DNA of 59,853 nucleotides. Source: an uncultured Bacteroidia bacterium. Lineage in GTDB: Bacteria; Bacteroidota; Bacteroidia; Bacteroidales; UBA932. The position numbers and the translations under genes were made by a program. Below are positions 23,865 to 32,668 of the stretch, one piece after another. The notes beneath the pieces were generated by a model that worked only from the letters and a program-made list of their open reading frames with translations, did not search any database and was not told the origin of the DNA. How positions within the stretch are numbered: the stretch's first letter is position 1; each line of letters begins with the position of its first letter. The stretch covers positions 1 through 59,853 of the forward strand of contig CACZZF010000017.1 of NCBI GenBank assembly GCA_902785575.1, read 5' to 3'.

Positions 23865-25504
23865 CTTTTTTCAAGAATATAGTCGCTGTCATAGCGTCTT
23901 TGTCCATCATTGTATCTTGCCAGTCCCGGCAAGAGGAGGTGTTCCTTATCCCATATTCCCCGGTACCTCCTGATCTGCAGGGACTTCTGGATTCGCATGT
24001 GTGGGATGTGCTGACTCCGGTTAAGGTTTTCCACGCTCCTTGGAACGGACTTGATGATGAGACCGAGTTCCGCTGCATGGTGACGGACAGCCTGTTTATT
24101 TTCCGATTTGATGTTAAGGATTCCACGGTGACTTTGAATGGCGATTTCCGGAACGAGAATGATGTTGAACCCGAGGACAGGGCTGAGATTTTCTTCTCCC
24201 ACCCGGGAGAACTGGACACCTACATCGGTGCCGAGATGGATCCTGCAGGGAGAGTCTTGGATTATAAGTGCACATTTTACCGTAATTTCGATTACGACTG
24301 GAATTTCAGCACGTTGACATATTGCCATGAGATACTTCCGGACGGCTATTCAATCGCCGGGAGCGTGACTTTGGATGAACTGTCGGAGTTCGGAGTCGAT
24401 TTTGATGGAGGCTTCCTTATGGGCGTGTTCAGGGCGGATTTCCGCCCGGATGGGAAAGTGAATTGGTATTCGTTGAAACTAACTGATGACAAGAAGGCTG
24501 ATTTTCACCAACCAAACGTGTTCTTTAAGGCACGAGCTGATAAGTCATCCTTTTTTCAGATGAAGGGCGTCGTGCTGTCGGTGGAGGATCTTGAGACGGT
24601 GGACTGGCCGAAAATAGCCAAGGAGAATGGGATAAACACTATCGGCACCCACATCAGCCCATCGCAGGTCCTTGAGTTCATGCGTTCTGAGAAAGGGAAG
24701 ACCTTCCTGGACGAATGCGCTGCCTATGGCATCGATGTCGAGCATCAGCTTCATGCGATGGGGGAGTTGCTACCGAGATCCTTGTTTGAGGAGGATTCGA
24801 CCATGTTCAGGATGGACAAGTCCGGGCGCCGTGTCACTGATTTCAATTGTTGCGCCCATTCGGAGAAGGCGCTTGGCCTGATCGCCTCAAACGCGGCCGC
24901 ACTTGCGAAGGAGCTTCCGGCAACTAACCATCGGTACTATTTATGGCTGGACGATAACTCTGAGCCGTGTTTCTGCCCGTCCTGCAGTGAGTATTCAGCT
25001 AGCGATCAGGCGCTAATTATTGAGAATAAAATGATAGAGGCCATCAGGAAAGTTGATCCGGAGGCCTCTCTGGCTCATCTGGCATACCAGCGGACCATGG
25101 TCCCTCCTGAGAAAGTGAAGCCTTCAGAAGGAATATTCCTGGAGTTCGCTCCGATCGAGCGGCAGTGGGACCGCCCGCTTTCTGACCTGGATGCTCCTGG
25201 CCGGAAAGGCCGGATGTCCCACAAGGAGGTCATGGATCTGTTGGAGGCCAATTTGAAGGTCTTTCCTTCGGAAACCGCCGTCGCTCTGGAATATTGGCTG
25301 GACGTTTCCCTAGCGAGCGGGTGGAAGAAACCTGCCGTTCGGCTTCCATGGCATCCCGATGTTTTCAAGTCAGACCTTGAGACTTACAAGAGCTATGGAA
25401 TCCGGAATATCACCTCATTCGCCGTCTACATGGACTCCACGTATTTCAATTCCTATCCTGAGAGGGGGAACCTCAATGATTATGGAATTTTCTTATATTT
25501 GTAA
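23861..25504 (+). CDS. Lipoprotein with CBM9-like and DUF4838-like domains
   Basis: The lipid cysteine is at about residue 20 (SIIVSC). Residues about 25-215 look like a family 9 carbohydrate-binding module (GLDDETEFRCMVTDSLFIFRFDVKD, DRAEIFF, then FRADFRPDGKVNWYSL). The remainder matches DUF4838, with the hallmark CFCPSCSEYSASDQAL (about 370-385) and LAYQRTMVPPEKVKP. DUF4838 is often next to glycosidase domains, and the module could bind glycans at the cell surface; catalysis is not shown. It overlaps the AGE epimerase gene by 4 bases. The domain assignment is from memory of the family patterns. Confidence 0.75.
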   Translation: MTFFKNIVAVIASLSIIVSCQSRQEEVFLIPYSPVPPDLQGLLDSHVWDVLTPVKVFHAPWNGLDDETEFRCMVTDSLFIFRFDVKDSTVTLNGDFRNENDVEPEDRAEIFFSHPGELDTYIGAEMDPAGRVLDYKCTFYRNFDYDWNFSTLTYCHEILPDGYSIAGSVTLDELSEFGVDFDGGFLMGVFRADFRPDGKVNWYSLKLTDDKKADFHQPNVFFKARADKSSFFQMKGVVLSVEDLETVDWPKIAKENGINTIGTHISPSQVLEFMRSEKGKTFLDECAAYGIDVEHQLHAMGELLPRSLFEEDSTMFRMDKSGRRVTDFNCCAHSEKALGLIASNAAALAKELPATNHRYYLWLDDNSEPCFCPSCSEYSASDQALIIENKMIEAIRKVDPEASLAHLAYQRTMVPPEKVKPSEGIFLEFAPIERQWDRPLSDLDAPGRKGRMSHKEVMDLLEANLKVFPSETAVALEYWLDVSLASGWKKPAVRLPWHPDVFKSDLETYKSYGIRNITSFAVYMDSTYFNSYPERGNLNDYGIFLYL

Positions 25505-25524
25505 ATTGAATATTATCGCTTTGA

Positions 25525-26364
25525 ATGTTCAAGAAGATCGTAAATAGAGTCAAGGAGACCAAGTTGTCGATGAGGACGAAGCTGACGTTGAGCCTTTGCG
25601 CCATCGCCATCGCCTTGTTGACTTCCAGTTTCATATCCATCATGGAGTATTCCAGGATGAGTGACTATGTGTCCAGCCTGATCGCGGCCAACATCAAGAA
25701 TATCGGTGTCGCCCAGAAACTGACGGAGGTCTCCAGCCAGTACAACCTTGGTATTCTGGCGGTCATCGGTGATGAGGAGGTGAGTGATATCCCGGATTTC
25801 CGGCAACAGGAATTCGTGAATTATTGCGATTCGCTCCGAGCCTCAACGGCCTCAAACCTGATCTCCCCATTGACTGACTCTGTGATGTACGCCTATTCAG
25901 CCTACATGCTGACTTCCCTGGAGCTAAGCGATGTCCTCAAGTCCGACTTTATCGACACCAGGACCTGGTACTTTGAGCGTCTCCAGCCTCAGTACCAAAG
26001 ACTTAACGGCTATATCGACAGCCTGAGCGACGCTGTGTACCTTGAGCTCAAGAAGAATTCCGAGACTTTCCAGAGGGGTTTCTACAGGAGCATTATTCCT
26101 GGCGCTGTCGCCGTCGCGGTCGGGCTGCTCCTCGTCTTGATGCTGCTGTTCTTCCTGCTCGTGTATTATGTCAATCCTATCTACAAGATGCTTGACGGCT
26201 TGAGCAATTACAGGTCTTTCAATAAGAAATATTCTTACACCTTTGATGGGGATGACCAGCTTTCCGAATTGAACGACGGCATCACTGAACTCGCTGGGGA
26301 AAACCAGCAATTGCGTAGGAGAGTATCTGACCTGAGGAACAAGATCAATAACACCGGGATATGA
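25525..26364 (+). CDS. Sensor-like membrane protein (two helices, no output domain)
   Basis: The 279-residue protein has an N-terminal membrane helix (about 18-41), a helical extracytoplasmic domain (about 42-190) like four-helix-bundle sensors, a second helix (about 192-217), a HAMP-like stretch (YYVNPIYKMLDGLSNYR) and a final coiled coil (ELAGENQQLRRRVSDLRNKI). No histidine kinase, cyclase or methyl-accepting domain follows. It overlaps trkH by 4 bases, so it could sense conditions for potassium uptake, but this is only a context inference. I do not recognise a named family. Confidence 0.7.
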   Translation: MFKKIVNRVKETKLSMRTKLTLSLCAIAIALLTSSFISIMEYSRMSDYVSSLIAANIKNIGVAQKLTEVSSQYNLGILAVIGDEEVSDIPDFRQQEFVNYCDSLRASTASNLISPLTDSVMYAYSAYMLTSLELSDVLKSDFIDTRTWYFERLQPQYQRLNGYIDSLSDAVYLELKKNSETFQRGFYRSIIPGAVAVAVGLLLVLMLLFFLLVYYVNPIYKMLDGLSNYRSFNKKYSYTFDGDDQLSELNDGITELAGENQQLRRRVSDLRNKINNTGI

Positions 26365-27815
26365 ATGTGAAGGTGATATCGAGGTATGTGGGCGTGGCGC
26401 TGCTGGTCAGCGCCCTGTTCATGTTCTTCTCCATCCTGGTCTCGGTGGCGAATGGCAATGACAGTGCCCTTGCCGCCCTGCTGATCAGTTTCACCATCAC
26501 TTTCACAGTCGGAATATTCCCTTTCATATTCGTCAGGAGAGCTCCTGAGATCAACCTAAGGGAAGGATATCTCATCATTTTCCTGTCGTGGTTCCTCTCC
26601 TTCATTTTCGGCATGCTCCCATATGCCTTATGGGGCGGGCCTTTCACAATCGTGAACGCATGGTTCGAGAGCGTGTCAGGATTCACGACCACAGGCGCGT
26701 CCATCCTTGATGACATCGAGGCTTTGCCCAAGAGCCTTCTTTTCTGGCGCTCCTCAACCCATTTCATCGGAGGTTTGGGAGTCGTGGTATTCCTCCTTCT
26801 GGTTATCCCTGGCTCATCTCAGATGAAGCTCCGTCTGACCAACCTCGAGCTCTCCTCCCTCTCCAAGAAGGAATACCGTTCCGGAAGCAACAGGACTGTA
26901 AGCATTTTCTCGAATGTCTATCTCGGAATGCTGGTGGCGTCATTTATTTGCTATCTGATCGCCGGGATGAGTCCTTTCGACGCTATCAACCACGCCATGA
27001 GTGTGACAGCCACAGGTGGTTTCAGCACTAAGAACCTGTCGATAGGAGCTTTTGATTCCGTGGCTATCGACTTGATCACAATGTTCTTCATGCTACTTTC
27101 CTCCATCCATTTTGGGATGATCTATGTGGCGATAGTGACCAAGTCGTTGAAGCCTTTCAAGAACGATGTGTTCAAGTTCTATATTTGGATCATTATCGTG
27201 ACCAGCATAATCGTGGCGGTATCTCTCAAGGCCAACGGAATCGAAGAATCGTGGGGAAGGTCCATGCTGGCCAGCTCTTTCCATGTGATTAGCTACGCCT
27301 CGACTTCCGGTTTTGGAATATCTGACAATGGGGTCTGGCCATCTCTACCTTCCGCCCTTCTCGTGTTTGTGGGAATATGGTGCGGTATGGCTGGCTCCAC
27401 CACTGGCGGCATTAAGTCCGACAGGGCCCTGTTGCTCTGCAAAGAAGTTCATTACCGGTTGAAGACTGTGCTTCATCCTGCCTCGGTCAGTGAGGTGAGG
27501 ATCAACAAGAGAGTTGTCAGGCAGGAGGACATCGCTCCGCACATTCTCTACATCGCCTTGTATATGATGTTGATTATCATCTCTTTGGCGATTAATCTGG
27601 CCGTTAACCCCGGCAACTCCAACGCTATCGCGGCCACGTTCACTTCTTTAAGTAACGTCGGACCGGCGATCAGGGATCTCGGAGTATTCGGCAATTTCGG
27701 AGCCGAGCCGACAGGGGCCAAGCTTATTTACACTTTCGACATGTTCCTGGGCCGCGTTGAGATCTATCCTGTGCTGGCGGTCCTGATGATGATTACCGGC
27801 AAGACCGCCAAGTGA
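26361..27815 (+). CDS. trkH: TrkH-family potassium uptake protein
   Basis: At 484 residues it has about ten membrane helices and the repeated pore loops of TrkH: SVSGFTTTGAS (about 105), SVTATGGFSTKN (about 215), SYASTSGFGI (about 312) and SLSNVGPAI (about 433). GMAGSTTGGIKSDR is the conserved cytoplasmic segment. The partner TrkA is not in this window. It overlaps the sensor-like gene upstream by 4 bases and the helicase gene downstream by 1 base. Confidence 0.93.
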   Translation: MNVKVISRYVGVALLVSALFMFFSILVSVANGNDSALAALLISFTITFTVGIFPFIFVRRAPEINLREGYLIIFLSWFLSFIFGMLPYALWGGPFTIVNAWFESVSGFTTTGASILDDIEALPKSLLFWRSSTHFIGGLGVVVFLLLVIPGSSQMKLRLTNLELSSLSKKEYRSGSNRTVSIFSNVYLGMLVASFICYLIAGMSPFDAINHAMSVTATGGFSTKNLSIGAFDSVAIDLITMFFMLLSSIHFGMIYVAIVTKSLKPFKNDVFKFYIWIIIVTSIIVAVSLKANGIEESWGRSMLASSFHVISYASTSGFGISDNGVWPSLPSALLVFVGIWCGMAGSTTGGIKSDRALLLCKEVHYRLKTVLHPASVSEVRINKRVVRQEDIAPHILYIALYMMLIIISLAINLAVNPGNSNAIAATFTSLSNVGPAIRDLGVFGNFGAEPTGAKLIYTFDMFLGRVEIYPVLAVLMMITGKTAK

Positions 27816-29302
27816 TGGACAGGAGCGGTTTTTTCTACAAGAGGTTCAGGGCTTGTTTCCCTTATGATATCACCGCTGACCAGGATCGGTTGTTTATTGA
27901 CGTGGCTGATTTCCTGGCTGGAGACGAGCATGACATCCTTGTCGTCAACGGATATGCCGGTACCGGTAAGACGACAGCTATATCCGCTGTGATAGAGGCT
28001 CTGGACGAGCTCAGGCCAGTGAGTCGTAAAGATGATGGGCCGGAATATGAGGAGATATGCGTGTTGTTGGCTCCGACAGGAAGGGCCGCCAAAGTCTTAT
28101 CCCTATACGCCAACAAGCCGGCCAGTACCATCCACAAATGCATATATCGCCAGAAATCAATAGGTTCTGATGGTTTCGGCCAGTTCTCACTTGCTCCCAA
28201 CAAACAGTCCCATAAGCTGTTTATCGTTGACGAGGTGTCCCTTATCGGTATCGAAGACAATGGCCGGCAGGGAACCGCCTCTTTCGGCACTGGGGATCTG
28301 CTCAAGGATCTGGTGGACTTCGTTAGGGCCGGCAATGATTGCCGTCTTATCCTGATAGGAGATTCCGCCCAGCTCCCTCCAGTGGGTCTGGATGCCTCCC
28401 CGGCTTTGTCTCCTGACTATATGGAAGGTTTCGGGGGAGTGAAGTACAGTGGTCTCACGGAAGTTGTCCGTCAGCAGAAAGAGTCCGGAATACTATGGAA
28501 CGCCACGAGAATCAGGGAGTTGATAACGAGCGATCCTTATGGGGGAGCGACCTTCACTCCTGATGAGATCGGTCTGAGGACAGAGGGCTTTGACGATATA
28601 AAGCGGATCACAGGAGGTGAGCTCCTGGATACTCTTAATCAGGCATATTTCACTGATTATTCAAAAGATGACGCTATAGTCCTGTGCAGGTCCAACAAGA
28701 GGGCGAACCGCTACAACGCGGGTATCCGTGCCCAGGTGCTATACGATGAGGAAAGACTCGTCAGAGGAGAGAAACTGATGATCGTGAAGAATTGCTATCA
28801 GTTCACCGGAGGAATCGAGGGAATGGATTACATAGCCAATGGGGATATCGCCAAGTTGGTCTCAATCAAGAACTTCGAGGAAAGATACGGGCTGAGTTTC
28901 GCTGACGCGAGGTTGAGTTTCCCGGATTATGATGATGCGGAGATTACGGCAAAGGTCTGTCTCGACACCCTTTCTTCTGAGGCGGCTTCCCTCACTTACG
29001 AGCAGCAGAATATGCTCTACAACGGAGTCAATGAGGATTATTCCCATCTTACCACGAAGAAGAAACGCTATGAGGCGGTCCGGGAGGATCCGTATTTCAA
29101 CGCCCTTCAACTAAAATACGCCAACGCCATCACTTGCCACAAGAGTCAGGGAGGACAATGGAGCTGCGTTTTCGTCGATAATCCTTTCTGGCAGGATGAG
29201 TTGACTGTTGATGACCTTAAATGGCTTTATACCGCTTTGACCAGGGCTGTGGAGAAAGTTTATCTGGTCAATTTCAAAGATGATTATTTTAGTGACAAAT
29301 AG
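27815..29302 (+). CDS. RecD-like superfamily 1 helicase
   Basis: Walker A GYAGTGKTT is at 46-54, Walker B LFIVDEVSLI at about 130, a Q-rich motif LTEVVRQQKESG follows, and the C-terminal UvrD_C_2 motif reads ITCHKSQGGQW near 438. At 495 residues it matches the stand-alone RecD-like (Pif1/RecD2-type) helicases of Bacteroidota rather than RecBCD RecD. ATG 27815 overlaps the trkH stop (TGATG) and is preferred to the GTG at 27812. Likely role in DNA repair or replication. Confidence 0.9.
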   Translation: MDRSGFFYKRFRACFPYDITADQDRLFIDVADFLAGDEHDILVVNGYAGTGKTTAISAVIEALDELRPVSRKDDGPEYEEICVLLAPTGRAAKVLSLYANKPASTIHKCIYRQKSIGSDGFGQFSLAPNKQSHKLFIVDEVSLIGIEDNGRQGTASFGTGDLLKDLVDFVRAGNDCRLILIGDSAQLPPVGLDASPALSPDYMEGFGGVKYSGLTEVVRQQKESGILWNATRIRELITSDPYGGATFTPDEIGLRTEGFDDIKRITGGELLDTLNQAYFTDYSKDDAIVLCRSNKRANRYNAGIRAQVLYDEERLVRGEKLMIVKNCYQFTGGIEGMDYIANGDIAKLVSIKNFEERYGLSFADARLSFPDYDDAEITAKVCLDTLSSEAASLTYEQQNMLYNGVNEDYSHLTTKKKRYEAVREDPYFNALQLKYANAITCHKSQGGQWSCVFVDNPFWQDELTVDDLKWLYTALTRAVEKVYLVNFKDDYFSDK

Positions 29303-29308
29303 ATTATC

Positions 29309-31453
29309 ATGAAGAAACTCGTTTTACTGCTGTCCCTTTTCGCCGCCACTGTCATGTCGGCGCAGGAGTTGAACCGCATCCCTGCGGTGTGGAGATGGAC
29401 AGGTGACCACCAGGTCGCTTTCACCTATGATTTCAGAGGCGTTTCAAAGGATGATTTCGTCCTTGATGCCGCCACCCACAAACGTAGTGGTGTTACAGTG
29501 GCTCCCGCCGCCAGGCCAATGCCTGGCATGCCCGGGACCGGTGTTCCTTTCCAGGTGAAAGGGGCTGAGAATCTAAGATATTCTCCGGACTCCACCAAGA
29601 TGGCTTTCACAAGGGATAATGACCTTTGGATTGTGGATGTCGCCACTAAAGAAGAGACCCGTCTGACTTCGGATGGTTCCGATGTGATACTAAACGGATA
29701 TTCATCATGGGTCTATTATGAGGAGATCCTTGGCCGAGGGACAAGGTATTGCGCTTTCTGGTGGTCTCCTGACTCGAAGAAGATCGGTTTCTACCGTTTC
29801 GACAACACCGAGGTTCCATTCTTCCCGATTTATTCCCCGGTCGCGACGGGCGCTGATCGTTCCGGTCTTCAGCTCGGTTACGGGCAGAACGCCGGCGGAG
29901 CTGTCGATCTGGAGAATATGTCTCCTACTGGAGGATCTGTCAGGATGACCCGTTACCCGAAGTGCGGGGATGCCAACCCCAAGGTCAAGATCGGAATATA
30001 CAATCTGGATGATGGCCATACCGCCTGGGCTGACTTCGACGAGAATGACGACCAGTATTTCGGCACTCCTTTCTGGGGCGCTGACAGTAAGGCTTTCTTT
30101 ATCCAAAGGGAACCGCGTATCCAGAACACCCTTGATCTTTACGCCGTGTCTCCGGCTGACGGATCCAAAACTCACATCTACCATGAGACATACAAGACCT
30201 GGCTGGACTGGATTTCCGGAATGGTTTTCGGGCGGGACGGCCTCTATATGGTCCGTTCTTTCGAGTCCGGATGGGAGCAGGCATATTACCTCTCCTACGA
30301 TGGAAAGACCTGTAAGCGACTGACTTCCGGAGACAACTGGAGGATGAACCTGATCTCCGTCAAAGAAGGGAAACCCTCAAAGAATTTCGATGGTACCACC
30401 TCCGAGGTGATCTATACCGCGGAGAGAGGCTCCCATGTAAGGACAGGCGTTTTCATGGCGACAAAGGGAACCGTAAGAGCGATTTCTGATCCGGGACTTA
30501 ATGTCTCCCAGCCGAGTGTCTCGCCTGACAAGAAGTACATTGTGGCCACTCAGGGCAACTGCAATACGCCTGACCAGGTCTGGCTGTTCGATTTGGCCAA
30601 ACCTTCCAAGTCATTCAAAGTCGCTGATTCCGCCGGTCCTGATTTCGACCCGGCGTCTCCGGCGCTTCCGAAAATCATCACGATGACTACACATGACGGG
30701 TTTGAGTTGCCCGCCCTCATCGCTTACCCCAAGGATTTCGATCCGTCCAAGAAATACCCGGTCCATGTTGACCTTTACGGTGGCCCGGATTCTCCTCAGG
30801 TCCATGACCGTTTCCGTTCCACAAACCCTTACAAGTGGTATTCTGACAACGGCATTATTGAGGTTGTGTTGGATTGCAGGGCTTCCGGTTATAACGGCAG
30901 GGCGGGTCTGGACATGATTTACAAGCATCTGGACGAGATTGAGGTCGAGGACTTTGTCGAGTGGGCGGAGTATCTGAAGAAACTTCCCTATGTCAATGGC
31001 GACAAGATTGGCGTAGAGGGCTTCTCATTCGGCGGCACTATGACAGCTCTGCTGGTGATGAAGCATCCGGAAGCTTTCCATTATGGAATAGCTGGAGGTG
31101 GAGTCTATGAGTGGGCCCTTTACGACACCCATTACACAGAGCGATTCATGTCCACACCTCAGGACAATCCCGAGGGTTATGAGAGAACCAAGGTGACGAA
31201 CGCCGCTAAGGAGTATCCTGTAACAGAGGAGAACTACGATGGTTCCGTGATGTTGAAGATCACTCATGGCACAGGAGATGACAATGTCCATTTCCAGAAC
31301 ACTTTGAAACTTATTGACGCCCTCCAAGCTGGCGGAAAGAAGTTCGAGCTTATGATTTATCCTGACGGCATGCATGGTTACCGTGGTTACCAGGGCCGCC
31401 ATTTCAGCGCCGCCAACAGGGCTTTCTGGCTGAAATACCTTAAAGGAAAGTAA
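29309..31453 (+). CDS. Dipeptidyl peptidase IV (S9B)
   Basis: After the signal peptide (MKKLVLLLSLFAATVMSAQ), an N-terminal beta-propeller includes YSSWVYYEEILGRGTRYCAFWWSPDS with the EE pair that holds the substrate N terminus. The C-terminal alpha/beta hydrolase domain has S573 in EGFSFGG, D657 in GTGDDNVHF and H689 in DGMHGY. At 714 residues it fits DPP IV, which removes Xaa-Pro dipeptides in the periplasm of proteolytic Bacteroidota. It follows the helicase by 6 bases and overlaps the next gene by 1 base. Confidence 0.94.
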   Translation: MKKLVLLLSLFAATVMSAQELNRIPAVWRWTGDHQVAFTYDFRGVSKDDFVLDAATHKRSGVTVAPAARPMPGMPGTGVPFQVKGAENLRYSPDSTKMAFTRDNDLWIVDVATKEETRLTSDGSDVILNGYSSWVYYEEILGRGTRYCAFWWSPDSKKIGFYRFDNTEVPFFPIYSPVATGADRSGLQLGYGQNAGGAVDLENMSPTGGSVRMTRYPKCGDANPKVKIGIYNLDDGHTAWADFDENDDQYFGTPFWGADSKAFFIQREPRIQNTLDLYAVSPADGSKTHIYHETYKTWLDWISGMVFGRDGLYMVRSFESGWEQAYYLSYDGKTCKRLTSGDNWRMNLISVKEGKPSKNFDGTTSEVIYTAERGSHVRTGVFMATKGTVRAISDPGLNVSQPSVSPDKKYIVATQGNCNTPDQVWLFDLAKPSKSFKVADSAGPDFDPASPALPKIITMTTHDGFELPALIAYPKDFDPSKKYPVHVDLYGGPDSPQVHDRFRSTNPYKWYSDNGIIEVVLDCRASGYNGRAGLDMIYKHLDEIEVEDFVEWAEYLKKLPYVNGDKIGVEGFSFGGTMTALLVMKHPEAFHYGIAGGGVYEWALYDTHYTERFMSTPQDNPEGYERTKVTNAAKEYPVTEENYDGSVMLKITHGTGDDNVHFQNTLKLIDALQAGGKKFELMIYPDGMHGYRGYQGRHFSAANRAFWLKYLKGK

Positions 31454-32667
31454 TGAATATCAAATCCACATTTTGCGTCGTTCTGATGCTGTCGCTGTCT
31501 TTCTCCGGGTCGGCACAAAAGGTGACCCGGAGCCGGCAGGTGCCTGGCCTCAGGAACTACGATACCGACTTGGCCGTGATGTCCAGGGAGGAGAAGGACT
31601 CGGTGAGAATGGTGATGGAATTGTGGAAGAATTATGTGGATTCCTATTCCTCCGCTTCTGTGTCCGAGCAGGAGAGACGCTCAATGTGGGTTGATGGAAT
31701 GCAGGACTATCTGGCTGAGTTCGATGACGGCGTACTCCTATATTCCTCCTTCCGGGAGAATAAGGTATTGGATGTGAGGAAGATAGCCTTCGGAACTTAT
31801 CAACTCTCCGTGATGACTGGCAGCAAGCTTCCCGGTGAGGATTTCTACGGGTGGAACGAGTGCGTGTACAGGGTATGTGCCATGGCCGTGGCACGGTCTG
31901 ATGAGAAAGAGTCGCGTCACAATCCTTTCAGGCTTTGCAACTGGTTGGATGCGGTTGTCCCTACGCTTGCGAAGACCGAGGTAGGGAAGCTGGACTATTA
32001 TTGCGCTCCGGGATGCAAGGTCCCCCTTTCAAACGCCGTGACGGTGGCTCGTTTCGTGGATGCCCTTTCCAATGAATATGGATTCGGTTTTGACCGTCGG
32101 ATCCGCTATGTCGTCGCTCCCACTGTGGATCAGTGTGAACAGTTCTCAGGGTTCTTGTTTAACGCGTATTCGAACCCCTTGATGAGTTCGGCCGTTCCGA
32201 AAGCCGCTGATTTCAAGTTCTACGGCCGCGCATTCGGGCCTAACACATTGGTTTCCAACTACTATGATGACCTTCATGAACTAGCGCTTCTTGTTGTCCG
32301 TACCTGCATGCCGGAAGCCTTCGCGATGATTCAGGAGGGCTTCGCTACCTTCCATGGCGGTTACATGACCAATTCTTACGAATCTCTGAAGAAGTCATTG
32401 AAACTATTCATAGAATCGCATGCGGAAATCGATTTCTCCGATGAGGATCTGTTCTATGACCTTACCATGCCTTTAAAGGGAGTGGAGTCGACCGTTGTGG
32501 TTCCACTTGAAGGTATGCTTGGGGCGCTGTTTGTCGAGTGCGCGTGGGAAAATGGGGGCGACTCCCTGGTTAAGGAACTATTGGCCTGTAAAGATTATAC
32601 GGATGTGTTTAAGGTATTCCATGTCGATCCTGATGACGCCGGAGCCTTTATAAAGAAGCTTCTTTGA
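31453..32667 (+). CDS. Secreted protein with degenerate gluzincin-like site
   Basis: A signal peptide (about 1-21, ending FSGSAQ) precedes a 380-residue protein I cannot assign to a named family. One region resembles a zinc metallopeptidase: H275-E276-L-A-L279 followed by MIQEGFATFHGG with E295, the HExxH...E spacing of gluzincins, but the second zinc histidine is leucine. It is therefore probably inactive as a peptidase or the likeness is accidental. It starts at the TAATG overlap with dipeptidyl peptidase IV and is followed after 1 base by the methyltransferase gene. Confidence 0.7.
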   Translation: MNIKSTFCVVLMLSLSFSGSAQKVTRSRQVPGLRNYDTDLAVMSREEKDSVRMVMELWKNYVDSYSSASVSEQERRSMWVDGMQDYLAEFDDGVLLYSSFRENKVLDVRKIAFGTYQLSVMTGSKLPGEDFYGWNECVYRVCAMAVARSDEKESRHNPFRLCNWLDAVVPTLAKTEVGKLDYYCAPGCKVPLSNAVTVARFVDALSNEYGFGFDRRIRYVVAPTVDQCEQFSGFLFNAYSNPLMSSAVPKAADFKFYGRAFGPNTLVSNYYDDLHELALLVVRTCMPEAFAMIQEGFATFHGGYMTNSYESLKKSLKLFIESHAEIDFSDEDLFYDLTMPLKGVESTVVVPLEGMLGALFVECAWENGGDSLVKELLACKDYTDVFKVFHVDPDDAGAFIKKLL

Positions 32668-32668
32668 C

